A stretch of 64,000 bases of DNA from Hydra vulgaris (GCF_038396675.1 NC_088934.1:5533501-5597500); one strand, 5' to 3'; positions 20,955 through 47,917 are shown, numbered from the stretch's first letter. Notes: generated from the sequence alone by a model not told the origin. Numbers and translations: made by a program.

Positions 20955-23671
20955 AGTAAAACTTTTAGAAAAGAAAGTATAACGAGAGTTATATGTAACA
21001 TTAGCTTTATGCAATCTTTCGGAATAATTTTTGTGACATATGGATACCTTGTAACCGTTTTCCCAGAACTGACTAAAATTTTGATGAACAGATTTAGAGG
21101 CTTAATTGCTCCAATAGCCTAGACCTTTGTTTGAATAGTGATTTGAGTTTTTAAAAATTCTAGTGTATGTTTTACTAAAGCGTGTACTTTAGGTGATACT
21201 CTTAATCCAAGTTTATTGTAGGTTTCTTGATAATCTTTTACTTTTATTTCGTAGTAGGGTTCTAAAGTCATTGCTTAACATCTAACTTTAACTTCTCTCA
21301 AGCATTTAAATACCTGTAATATGAAAGAAAGATGTTCATCATTATCTAGTGAAAAAGACTCGATCAAATTGTTCAAAATATCTATAATATAAAGAAGTTT
21401 TAAACACTGTCCACCCTTAAATTGCTCACCATGAAGCCTTGGTCTTTTAAACCCCAGTTTTTCATTCCACTCCACTCATATATTCCACTGTATATTAATT
21501 AAGATAATTAAAAAGTTTGTTGGTATTTCACTGAGAAGGTGTAGCTCCATTGTAGCAAGAAGTTTTATAACCTTTGTTTCATCTGGTAAATTGATAAGTT
21601 TTGGTCTACACAGTTATGATAGGGTACAACAGATAACTTTAATTTTTTTATTTTATTTCTGCAAGCATTTTTGTAATTATTAGCTGATGATCTAATCTTT
21701 CCAAGCGTTATATGTTCACCTATAAATTCAAAATTTTGAAAATCATCTTTGCTAGCTATACAACAATGGCAAGGATGAGTTGAGGCTGCAATTTCTAATC
21801 CAAAAAAAATATTGGCCAACTTCATATCAAAAGCACAAAAATATTTAATACTGTTTGAATTAATAAAGTCGATTATTATTTTCATATTTGCGTAGGATTC
21901 TAGCAAATTTTCTATAGTTTGTTATTCCCACCATCTTTGTATTTTTCTTTACATATGCCTTCGTCATAACTATTTTTTTTTTATCTTTACTTTAGATACC
22001 TCGCAACGATCTAAGATATTTAAGAAATTTTAAAAAATCTTTTCCATCAATGACAATTTCTTAAATCTACTTAAAATATATTTTTTTTTTGTCAATATTT
22101 TCCACCAATCCTAAAACATCATTGTAATAAGCCATCACTTTTCACTTTCATCAAATTTAACAGATCTTACGTTAAAGTATTCATTTAAAATGCCGTCATC
22201 TTCAATCAGTTTGTTTCTTGCATTTTTTTAAAACAATTTGTAACCTTTCCAACGTCTAAAAATACTCAAAACTTAAGCATCTTGTGTGTTACTGATACCA
22301 CATGGATTTTTTAATTTGTTCACTTCACTTGTATGTATCGGTGAATCAGTAAACAAAGCTTTAGAAGAAGTTTTTGATCTTTGTATACTAATTGAAATTC
22401 TGCATGTTGCAACCTTAATTAAATTGCCTTTTTTTTTTCAGACTTTTGTTTAAGTGTTTTGGAACATTGCAATTTGGCACCTCGGTCGTCTTAATAAAAA
22501 TATACAATATAAAATTTTTTATTACTTTGGAATTATTATTATAATTTAGTTTTAATAGGAACTTAGTTATAAAATTAATATTTTTTTACCTTCATCTAGT
22601 TGCTTCATTAGGTTTTCCTTTCTCTTTGTAATACAACAGGTGTGGGCTAACCCTGGTCCAATAACATTTAAACATCTTTTACAAACTTTAACTGGTCCAG
22701 GAGAAGGTAAAACATTCATGTCGAGTTTTAGTCTTTCTCTTATTTTTCTATATTTGATTCACGTATTAAAGTACTCCTAGTAGTAAGGGAAAAAATATCA
22801 CATAGGCATATGGGCGCCCGCAGGATTTTTTGATGCTTTAGATAGGGCACTTTCACACACTGTACAAACTCCAAACTTAAGTATATTCATGTCAATGCCA
22901 AATAAGGAAACCTTGCAAAAATTTAGGATGGCAGAGGCCTGGGAACAAAAAAGCCCTAAAATGCTTGTCCCCCATGCCCAAACGTAAGGGCACTGATGTA
23001 ATAAAATTTTCAACTTAACTATCTTAAACTAAAATTAAATTTATTGACAGATTTTAAATTTCGTAGAAAAATATTGTAAATTACAAAAGATTATGACCAT
23101 GCAAAATTTACAACCCCTCATTAGGGGGGGGGGGGCGGAAAATTTGCATGGTCATAACTTTTGTAATTTACAACATTTTTCTACGAAATTTAAGATCTGT
23201 CGGTAAATTTAAATTTAGTTTAAGACAGTATGTTGAAAATTTTAATACATCAGTGCCCTTACGTTTGGGCATGGGGGACAAGCATTTTAGGGCTTTTTTT
23301 GTTCCCAGGCCTCTGCCATCCCAAATTTTTGCAATGCTTCCTTATTTGGTATAGGTATGAACATACTTAAGTTTGGAGTTTGCACAATGTATGGAAGTGT
23401 CCTATCTGAAACATCAAAAAATCCTGCGGACGCTTATGCATCGGCAAAACTCTTGTTTTATTGTAAGAATAGTTTCTTTGATCTTAGAGAAATCAAATGG
23501 TTTACATAAAACCATATTGGTGTTACCTTTTTCCATTTTTACTAAATTAGTTTGATATCTTTCACAAATTTCATTTGGAAAACGGTTATCATTTTGATTA
23601 ATATTGTCAATGAAATATTTTTTAATTCTCAATAAAACTTGTATTTTACTTATATATTTTTCCTTTTTCAA
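20955..23671 (-). pseudogene. Transposase-like gene of the unclassified element, broken
   Basis: Minus-strand blocks in order: an N-terminal piece (23671-23440; NRFPNEICERYQTNLVKMEK) like the zinc-binding start of this family; after the inserted fold-back, PGPVKVCKRCLNVIGPGLAH (about 22700-22600) ending at a GT donor; then decayed sequence; LANIFFGLEIAASTHPCHCC (within 21906-21565); LHGEQFKGGQCLKLL (21475-21275); [27 protein letters not shown] and SVHQNFSQFWENGYKV with NYSERLHKANVTYNSR to a stop near 20955. I recognise this order from large uncharacterised proteins that are multi-copy in Hydra and corals. No known transposase superfamily can be assigned by eye. Many stops and frameshifts: not functional. 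Confidence 0.6.
22793..23435. mobile_element. Fold-back (MITE-like) element
   Basis: Two arms of about 310 bases are inverted copies of each other (left GCCCGCAGGATTTTTTGATG onward; right the complement, ending CAAAAAATCCTGCGG), separated by a short spacer with a run of G near 23125. Identity is roughly 85-90% by eye. No gene inside. It splits the transposase-like gene at 20955-23671. Target duplication not clear. Confidence 0.8.
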
Positions 23672-24334
23672 AGCAAATTGAAGAAACTTTACTCCTACTT
23701 TGACAGTGACTTAGCCTTGAATACGGCATTTTAAAGGTGAAATAATTATTAATATTTAAACTTTCAAAGCACAACTTACGATATTACAAACGCATCACGT
23801 AACAAAACACAAATTACAACAATGCATTAAAATCAAAACTCGTTAAAACTAAAAGTGGTTTTTAATTAACCAATTTCAAATATTTTGGCAATAAAGAATA
23901 ATTTTGAGGGTTATTTAAATTGACGTGATAAAAATTAAAACCGTAGTTTGTAAAAGTAAAATAGGTAATATTTTATAAACACGCTTTGGTAAAACATGCA
24001 GAAGAATATTTGAAAAATTCCTTCAAGTAAATATCCACAAAGGAGCAAACAAGCCTCTGAATTTTTCATCATAATTTTACTCAGCTATGGGAAAATGATT
24101 ACTAGGTATTCAAATGTCACAAAAATTATTCGAAAAGATTGCATAAAGCTATTGTTACATATAACTCTGATTAACTATATATATAATTTATTATGAAAAG
24201 TTAGTTAGTAAAATATTAAACAGTTATTATTAACTTGTTATGTTATTATTAACAGTTTAACAATTGTTTCTATTAACAACTATTGTTATTATTAACAGTT
24301 ATTATTAACTTGTTATATCACTAAAAACCACAAC

Positions 24335-24750
24335 AAAAACAACTTCTTTTTATTTGTGTCCCAGTGATCACTGGGACACAAATAAAAAGAAGTTGTTTTT
24401 ATTTTACTGTTCTTTGTAGAACAGTGCAATAATAAATGGTAGAAAATAGTGCTGAGCACTATTTTTAGTGTATTTTAGAATACACTAAAAACTATTTGTG
24501 CTTATATTACAAGCCATTTTTCAAGATTATTGTTAAATAGTCGATTTTGTAATTAAATTTAATTTTAATTACAAAATCGACTACCTATTTGTTTGCTGAT
24601 AAATTTAGCTGTTTTCCATTAGAAAATTTCTAATAAAATGCCTGTCGTTCTTACCTCGTTTCGCTTAGTCCTATTATCTAATAAAACGCTCGCTATTTTT
24701 AGCATTATTAGAAAACTTTTTTTTTTTAATTTAAAAAATCTAATAATGAT
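24335..24750. repeat. Train of seven consecutive hairpins
   Basis: Perfect or near-perfect stem-loops follow each other: 24335-24400 (66-base palindrome, no loop), 24406-24425, 24443-24465, 24463-24490, 24538-24583, 24618-24634, 24703-24748. The first contains the terminal sequence of the element ending at 24369. The others share no sequence with it or each other. Confidence 0.85.
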
Positions 24751-26100
24751 AATTATGAAATGTATATTAGGCACCTGCATGGGTCACGGCGAAGGGGAAT
24801 TTTTGCATCCTTTAGTTAAAATTCAACTAATAGGCCGCACTAAAATTAAAAAAATGTTCTTGGAAGTAAAAGTTATTTGCACTTGAATCTTTCACTTCCA
24901 CATCTTGAATTTTCTTCCTAAAGGGTACAAAAAATAAAATTTAATTCAAATTAATAATTGTACTGTTGGCATCTAAAAAATAAAGGGGCAGGTTTGTTTG
25001 AATGACTAACGATAAAATTATCAAATAAAATAGTTTTTTGTGACATTTTTTACTCATTCTTACAATCGCATTGTAAATGTGTTTGTTTAGATGACATTCA
25101 GATTTAATTTTGCCCCAGAACACCAAGTTAGCTTAAAAACACCAGAACACCAAGTTAGCTTAAAAACACCAGAATACCAATTTAGCTTAAAAAGGCTGTA
25201 TGAAATTAAATTGAATGAAAAGGTGTAAAGATGATAAGAATATATTCGACTAAATCAACTTTAAGTCGATTAGTACAAAATATTCGGTTGAATCGACTAT
25301 TAAAAGTCGACTAACTTTTAATATTAGAATTTCAATTTGGCGACTTTTAGTCAGTAAATTCGAACAACACTTCTTTTTTTCTTCATTCTAATTTATAACT
25401 AATATAAGTTAGGAAAAAAAAAGGGGATCAGAATTGTTGAAAATAAATTAGTTAAAAATGATGATAATAATAGTTTTTTTTTAAATATATTACTATAAAT
25501 ATATTATTATAAATGTTTATAAAAACAAGCTCAGTAAAGTTATATTTATATATTTAAAAAAAGAAATTGCCAAAAGAGATTACACTATGAAAAGTACAGC
25601 TTTGGATTGGATTTAGTGATACCAGTCCAGTCTTTCTATGATGGTTCAATATCTAGAGTTGCCCTATTTAGGGCGAACCCATTAACTTGTTGATATATTT
25701 TTATGTTTCTAAAGTTCATATACGCACAATACAAAACAACAAGTTTTTAATAAATATCAATTGAATAAAGTAATACTCATCAATGACAAATAATGCTGCA
25801 AATTAAAGTTAATGAGAAAAGACAACACTACAAAGCTTGTGAATTTTTCAATCGTTGATTGCTAAGATACTTTTACTTTATAATGTCGCAACGAGTTTGA
25901 TAATTTATGTCTTAGTAGGCTTTTTTTTTAAATTAAGTTGTTAAATAGAACTAAACCGAAACATCAATAGCATTAGTGACGAAAACGACCCAATCAAACT
26001 ACTAAATAATATCCTAAATCAATAAACAAAGCCATTGAATGAAATCGCATGTGTCCAAGTTTGTAGTGATCTTTTTTGTTTTTAAAATATTGCATCATCT
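24751..26100. other. Intergenic region upstream of KARS
   Basis: No supported gene. A three-copy 27-base minisatellite lies at 25115-25194 and short inverted words (ATTCGACT/AGTCGA) cluster at 25230-25345. The KARS promoter should be near the end of this stretch, but I see no decisive element. Confidence 0.5.
25115..25194 (+). repeat. 27-base minisatellite, three copies
   Basis: Unit CCAGAACACCAAGTTAGCTT plus AAAAACA repeats three times; the last copy has two substitutions. Confidence 0.9.
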
Positions 26101-26136
26101 ATCCACGCTTACACACTAGGGTACAATTTTCTTGTT

Positions 26137-26256
26137 ATGCGATTGAGAATTCCTTTTATCGGATTTTCTTCGCATTGTCTCCGTTTCTGCTCCAACAAGA
26201 TTTCAAGAAGTATTACTTCCTCTATTTCACTCAAAGTTAATTCTTCTTTACTCAAT
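26137..26256 (+). other. KARS1: In-frame N-terminal extension of KARS, probable mitochondrial presequence
   Basis: An ATG at 26137 lies exactly 40 codons upstream of the cytosolic-type ATG at 26257, in the same frame and same exon, with no stop between; the first in-frame stop upstream is TAA at 26083-26085. The extension starts MRLRIPFIGFSSHCLRF, has four Arg, two Lys, about ten Ser and no Asp or Glu, as expected of a mitochondrial targeting sequence. Contexts differ: the first ATG has G at -3 and C at +4, the second A at -3 and T at +4, which would allow leaky scanning. Confidence 0.75.
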
Positions 26257-42108
<15,852 letters not shown>

Positions 42109-42697
42109 ACGTTTAATTAGTCGATACATAAAACATCACGTGAAACTGCTTCTCGAAAACGTGAAAAACATTTGTTTTAGTATCTTTTGAAGTATAGATA
42201 ATCGATTAGTGTCACTTTTTAGCTAGTATTTATTTTAATGGAATTGTTACATATTTGTTTTCAATAATAATGGGTAAAAAAAAAATGCATTTTTGCTTAA
42301 GTTTAAAAGTTACATTGCTTTTTGATAAATTTTGGAACTAAATTCCAGAATTAGGCAAAAAAAAATTCAGCATGGCAAAAATCAAAATGCAATATAATAA
42401 TTTAATGTTATATGTTTCTTCCCACTTTTATGTTGTTTTGAAGTATTATTTTTTTAATCACCAGGTTTAGTTTATAACAAAAATTAATCAAAACCTCCTC
42501 TTAAATTATAGATAAATTATATTAAATTAAATTATATTACGCTGTTAAAAATTCAATTAAAATTGAAATCTTTGAATACATGAGGTACAAGATGTTTAAA
42601 ACGTTCGTATTTGTTATTATCGCATTAGTAACTATATCATGTGATTGAATATATAAAAAGCGGAATATTAAAAAAACAAAATAGGTTTAATAAAGAA
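42109..42697 (+). other. KARS 3' flank
   Basis: Non-coding; expected to hold the 3' UTR. The nearest clear AATAAA-type signal I see is at about 42689 (TTTAATAAAG), just before a SINE. Earlier A+T-rich variants could also serve. Confidence 0.4.
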
Positions 42698-42890
42698 TGG
42701 CTTACCGTGACGCAGTGGTTAGAGCGCTTACTTAAGAAGCAGGAGATCTAGGCTCTAAACGAGCTCTGGGCGTATTTTCGGGTCACGGTAAAGAAGGAGG
42801 CGTGAACTTCCTGGCTAAATGCACTTCTGCGGTGCTCTGTGACAAAACCGTTTGGTCTTCTTGGGGCAATAAAAAAACAAAAAATCTCTA
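42698..42890 (+). repeat. tRNA-derived SINE, copy A
   Basis: Head TACCGTGACGCAGTGGTTAG with AGCGCTTACTT (box A-like) and a mutated box B, then a body containing GCGGTGCTCTGTGACAAAAC and a short poly-A. The minus-strand SINE at 46403-46575 is the same family. Confidence 0.75.
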
Positions 42891-42935
42891 TTTAGCTTTT
42901 TACCTAAATAAAAAAAAAAAATTCTTTTTAGTTTT

Positions 42936-43061
42936 TTTTAGCTTAATTTGCATGTCGAAAACTTGGTGTAGCTCTGTTGATGTAATTTCTAACGGAAATA
43001 ACTGTTTACCAGGTTTTAATAAAATTTCCTTAGAGCGTAAAAATAGAAAGCGAGACGGCGG
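42936..43061 (+). pseudogene. LINE endonuclease fragment, 5' part
   Basis: Encodes ICMSKTWCSSVDVIS, then GFNKISLERKNRKRDGG, the catalytic-Glu and RxGGG motifs of a LINE endonuclease. The GGG codons are split by the Ginger insertion at 43062 and the domain resumes at 47141. Confidence 0.85.
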
Positions 43062-43227
43062 TGTTGCGTTTAAAAAGTTCGTCGTTAAAAAAGTTTACTC
43101 AGTTTGTTCAGCGCGTGCGCAGTATTGATTAAAAGTTTCCGTAAGGGAGTGAAATTCGGCGTTAAAAAAGTTTCATCGTCTCATTAGGGTATGTAAAACA
43201 ATAATAATAAGTTTATATGTTATAAAA

Positions 43228-43427
43228 ATGGCTGTCCACGTTTACTTAGTTGATGATGTGAAACAGTATCTTTCAGATGGAATAATTAAGTTTTTTAAAT
43301 CACAGCGTATAGCTTTCTTGAAATATGCAAAAAAATTTCAACTTTTTGGTATGTGTTTATTTATAAAAACTTTATAATAAAATTGAGAAAATTAATTAAT
43401 ATTGAAAATATTAAAATTGAGAATATT

Positions 43428-43491
<64 letters not shown>

Positions 43492-45476
43492 TGGTAAATT
43501 GTACTATATCAAATCATCTAAGAAACTACTAGTTCTTTTAACTGATCATGTAAAAATGATGGCTTTTAGATATGTCCATGATTCTGATCACGGGGCACAT
43601 GTTGGTCTCAACAATTCTAGAGCTAAACTAAAAAGTTCTTTTTACTGGCTTAATTTGTTTTTCTTTACTTAAATATAAATTTAAAAAACTAAAAACTACT
43701 GAAGTTTATTAAATAACTTTACTCATTTTTTGTCATTCAATCATAATACTTTTATATAGTAAATTACTTTGTTTCTTGTGTTTTTAGGTATGGTTAGTGA
43801 TATTACCAAATGGATAAAGGAATGCGACAAATGCCAACGAATGGAAAAGATTAAAACGGTTGCTCCTGAATTAAAACCTATAAGGGTGAATGGGCTATGG
43901 GAGTTTTTGGGCATTGATCTGATTGGGCCACTGCCTATTACATCACAAGGTCACAAATATATTTTAACAAACACCTTATAACATCTGCTTACCACCCACA
44001 AACGAATGGGCAAGATGAAAGAACTAATCAGACTGTTAAGAGAGCCCTTTCAAAGTTATGTAATGAAGCTCAGAATAACTGGGATGAATTGTTAGAACCG
44101 GTATTGTTTGGTCTTCGCACATGTGTGCAAAAATCAACTAAGTTTAAACCATTTTTTCTAATGTTTGGCAGAGAACCACAATTGTTTTCAGCTTTAGCAA
44201 TGAATCTTACTAATTCAGACATTGTTGATAATAATATTGAAATTAATTCAACTGAAGATCAAATTCAAGAAAGAATTAATTCACAAAATAAAGTCAACAT
44301 TGTGGTAAATTCGAAAATTTTCAATGCTCAAACAAAAATGCAAAAATATTATGCTTCTAAACAGAAAAAAGGGTGTAAGTCATTTTCATTTAAAAGTAGG
44401 TGACAAAGTTTTATTAAAAAATTGTAGAAAAATTGGTCGTAAAAGGGGCCGAATGGAGCATGATTGGCTTGGACCTGCTACAATCACAAGCTTCAAACAA
44501 AATGGTGCTGTTGTTGCTTGTGATGGAAAAGTTTGGATGAAAGCTGTTTCTTTAGTGAACATGAAGCCATATCTAGAAAAAAATTGGAATGTATCATCAG
44601 CAATAATATTAAAAGAACACAATTATTGTCTTCCAATGAATATTAAAATGGCTAGAAATAAAAAGAATACAATAAAATCTAGAAAATCAAACAAGAGACA
44701 TATACTAGACTCAAAATGTTATGTTAAAGAAAAAAATATTAAATTGACTTTAGTTGAAAACTTTTTATCGAAAATGTATACCCTGCAATTTCTGTTAACA
44801 ATAAATTTTTTTTAAACTTATCAACAGAGTCTGTTAAATTAGGCCTCGGCATTTTAAAAAATCCATGTGGTTGGTTAAATGATACTTTAATAGATATTGC
44901 CCAAAGTTTCCTTTCATTTCAGTTTCCTCATATTGCTGGATTTCAAAGTTCGTGTATTTTTAATAAAAATAATTCAGGTGGTTACATTCCTACTGGAAAA
45001 TTTATTCAAATACTCAATATTAGAAACTCACATTGGATACTAATAAGTAATGTGTCATCTGATACATGTTTAAACTCAGTTCAATATTATGATTCTCTCT
45101 AACCAGTTTAAATGAAGATGTTCCATTACTTGTGCATAGTGTTGCTCATTCATTATTGATTTATGAAGGTGTTAACTCAATAAGTTTTGAAGTTATGAAT
45201 TGCCAAACCCAAGATAATGGAAATGATTGTGGTCTTTATACTGTTGCAAATGCTACAGCTCTATGTAATGGAATTGATCCAAGTGTAATTGTCTGGGAAA
45301 AAAATAGTATGAGAAAACATTTTCTAACATGTATTGAGAAAGGCAAACTTGAAATGTTTCCTTATATAACCATACTGAAAGGGTTTAAAAGATGCTCTTC
45401 ATCCATTCTTTGTGACAAGGCTTATCACTGTGCTATGGCAATAAGTTATAGCTTATATTATTTATATATATATTTT
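43228..45476 (+). pseudogene. Ginger transposase: H2C2 integrase, GPY/F and Ulp1 protease domains
   Basis: Exon 1 (43228-43348) starts MAVHVYLVDDVKQYLSDGII; exon 2 (43491-about 43649) encodes the zinc-binding HDSDHGAHVGLNNSRAKLKS; exon 3 starts at 43788 with MVSDITKWIKECDKCQRMEK and the first Asp in FLGIDLIGPLP. An internal deletion then fuses HKYILTNT to SAYHPQTNGQDERTNQTVKR, removing the part of the core with the second Asp. A GPY/F-like domain follows (VGDKVLLKNCRKI, HDWLGPATITSF). The C-terminal domain is C48/Ulp1-like: CGWLNDTLIDIAQ, NSHWILIS (His), YYDSL (Asp) and QDNGNDCGLYTVANA (Cys). There are frameshifts near 44370 and 45100, and the donor after exon 2 reads TT. Dead copy. Confidence 0.85.
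43432..43488. repeat. (TA)n microsatellite
   Basis: TA run directly before the exon 2 acceptor (ATATAG, ending 43490) of the Ginger gene. Confidence 0.95.
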
Positions 45477-46402
45477 TAATGCATTGATGTATTTGTAGTT
45501 TTATGTAATGCAATAATAGCTTGTCAGGTCAGGCCATTTTTTCTTAAGGTAGCATATAATTATGTACAACCTGTTTCATATGGAACAAGCAATACTGGTT
45601 TGGTGTTGTAAAGGCATCATACCTCATGTCATTTAATTTAGAAAATAGCGTTATAAAAAGTCTAAACCACACAAGTCTAAACCATGTAAATGTAGAAACA
45701 CGGATGTTAAACTTGAAAAAAAAACTTTGTATATATATAAGTATATATATTTTTTAAAATTACTAAAATGGAATAATATATAATTCTATTTAATTATAGA
45801 CATATTTGTGATGGAATGGAGGCTCCACATGTTTGATATAGTCAAATGTCACAAAGGAAGCTACATAAATACGATTTTTGTTAAATATATTACTTCTATG
45901 AAGTTTAATGAATTTTAAAGTTTATAAAAGACTATAGTTTAAATATTATTTGAACAAATTTTCATATTTTTTTACATTTGTCTTAAATTGAAAGGATTTT
46001 AAACTTTTTTATAAGTTTAAACATTTATATTTTGTCATTGTTTTATTTTAGTTATCTTACTGTTGAACATGATTCTAATTTAGTAAAATCTCATGATTTG
46101 AAATTTACTATATTAATCATTAGCCAACAGTTATGGCAAAAATTTGATTTCTACAAAATCAAGGTTAGAAATATTGTCTGGTAACTTTACAAAACTGGTT
46201 TTTATGTTTATTTATGTTATGCCTTCTTTATGCTTTGTTGTACTTTGTGCTAATATAAAAACTTTTGTGCCTTTTTGTGGAAATACAAGACTCTTATGTA
46301 ATAAGGTTGTTAAAATATATCAATTATAATTGTTTATTAACTACGTAATGACTTCATTTATTTGTTTTCAATCTCAAAACTATTTTTTTAACTTTTATCT
46401 AA

Positions 46403-46575
46403 GGTGCCCTAACCAAACCTAACGGTCTTGTATCAGAGTCCCGCGGAATAGCATTTAAATAGGAAGCTGACGCTTCCTTCCTTAAAAATTGGAGAAAATA
46501 TTAACTCTGTTTAGTTGAACTCTGGATCGCTTGCTTTTGAGGCAAGCACTCTAATTCATGCGACACGGCTACTGG
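46403..46575 (-). repeat. tRNA-derived SINE, copy B, inside Ginger
   Basis: Minus-strand copy of the family seen at 42698-42890: head CCGTGTCGCATGAATTAGAG with TGCTTGCCTC, body GAAGCGTCAGCTTCC, TTCCGCGGGACTCTG and CAAGACCGTTAGGT. Being inside Ginger, it inserted later. Confidence 0.75.
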
Positions 46576-47140
46576 AAACTCAAGATATTATCTATGTTAC
46601 GTTATCTGAATATTTTTAAATTTTTTTAAATGTAACATTTTATAATTGAAACAAATGTTGTGTTTACATTGCAAAGTGGCTAGAGCTCTTTAATATTTAC
46701 AAAAAGTAAAATGGCATGTACCGTGGGTGGAGGAAGGGGGGTCGGGTGCGATTGACCCTCCTTTTTGTTGCAATTGCCTCTGTTTCCTACCAATTGCCCT
46801 CTGTTATAGTAGCAAATGAATACATTGCGTGCTTTAAAAATGAATTCATTTGCTACTATAAACTGCCTTTATTCAAAAATGACCTCCCCCAAGCCATAAA
46901 AATTATCAAATGTGTATCATCAAGTTTTGTTTAATATATTTAATACATCATTGATATTTTTATTATATATTTATATTTTAACATTTATCGCGAATAAGTT
47001 TGCGCAGAAAAAAGAGCATCCATTTTGAAAACTTTTTTAACGAGCTAACTTTTTTAACGCCATTAAGCGTTAAAAAAGTAGTCATTATTTAGCGCACGCG
47101 CAGATTTCACTGTTTGTAAACTTTTTTAACGCAACAGCGG

Positions 47141-47760
47141 TTTAAGAGTTTATATTAAAGAAGTATATTATGAGGCCTGACATGAGTAATTCTGATGACG
47201 ACAAAGAGGTTGTAACAACTTCAATCAAAACCTCAAAAATTTAATTTTAAGTTGTTGCTATCGCCCACCTTCGGGTTAAATTGGAAATTTTAATATATTT
47301 ATTAACGATATTTTAAGAAAAACAGTCAAGAAAAAAATTATACCATTTAATAGGTGACATTAATTTGGATAGTTTTCAATAGTAGAGTTAATAAATTTTA
47401 TAATGATGTATTTGAACATGGGGCAATACCTTTAATTAATAAGCCAACAAGAGTAACTTCAGCTACTTTAATTGACAATATCATAACAAATCATATTTTC
47501 AATAAATCTCTAAAAAAAAAGGTATAATCTTAAGCGATATCTCAGATCACTTCCCCATTTTTATCTCGATTAAGATTACCGCAGAAAAAATATCCCAACA
47601 GAAAATAAGTTTTTTAAAACGCTTTTTTACCGCAGCAAACTTAAAATCTTTCAATAAAGCAGTTATCTCTGCTTCATTGGAATCAAATAAATTATCTACA
47701 GACCACACCTGCCTGCAACCACATTTTAGTTTTGCGATTTGACCCCGGCCATTGTCATGC
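47141..47760 (+). pseudogene. LINE endonuclease fragment, 3' part
   Basis: Resumes the domain broken at 43061: LRVYIKEVYYEA, then with frameshifts LILSCCYRPPSG, GDINLDSF, HGAIPLINKPTRVTSATLID and ISDHFPIFI (catalytic Asp-His). The order and spacing match an EEP endonuclease. It stops before the RT domain. Confidence 0.85.
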
Positions 47761-47917
47761 ATCATTGGATTCGTTACAATGAGTAGAATTAGAGTTGATA
47801 TGTCACAGAAATCATAAAATTCCTTTTAGCAAAATATTTACGTTTTAGGGGCCGAAAGGGCCCAATTTAGGAATTTATCCCCCAAACTCAGGACGTAAGT
47901 AAAAAATTAACTTTAAG

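Larger units (their letters stand above)
19515..24369 (-). mobile_element. Unclassified DNA transposon with inverted copies of its 3' end
   Basis: Both boundaries carry the same inverted sequence, GATCACTGGGACACAAATAA inward from 19515 and its complement ending at 24369. The inverted similarity runs about 300 bases (left arm 19515-19641 plus 20944-21115, split by a mariner; right arm 24035-24369). The arms include coding sequence: the end of the minus-strand transposase-like gene on the left, and a second, plus-strand copy of the same C-terminus on the right (FHHNFTQLWEN, NYSKRLHKAIVTYNS). So the right arm is an inverted copy of the element's own 3' end, not a simple terminal repeat. It contains a mariner (19644-20941) and a fold-back element (about 22793-23435) as later insertions. 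Confidence 0.6.
43062..47136 (+). mobile_element. Ginger-type DNA transposon (4.1 kb), degenerate
   Basis: Begins TGTTGCGTTTAAAAAGTT and ends with the inverted AACTTTTTTAACGCAACA. Subterminal zones on both sides are rich in GCGTTAAAAAAGTT and contain GCGCGTGCGC. It is flanked by the 4-base duplication GCGG (43058-43061 and 47137-47140). The cargo is a Gypsy-like integrase joined to an Ulp1-type protease, the arrangement I know from Ginger1 elements. It sits inside a LINE endonuclease and is itself invaded by a SINE (46403-46575). Confidence 0.9.

Noticed and set aside
24638-24886. An 82-codon frame just after the hairpin train
   Set aside because: No recognisable domain or codon pattern, and it overlaps a hairpin; too weak to call a gene.
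46144-46934. Short hydrophobic frames inside Ginger
   Set aside because: They overlap a SINE and a hairpin and lack recognisable domains.
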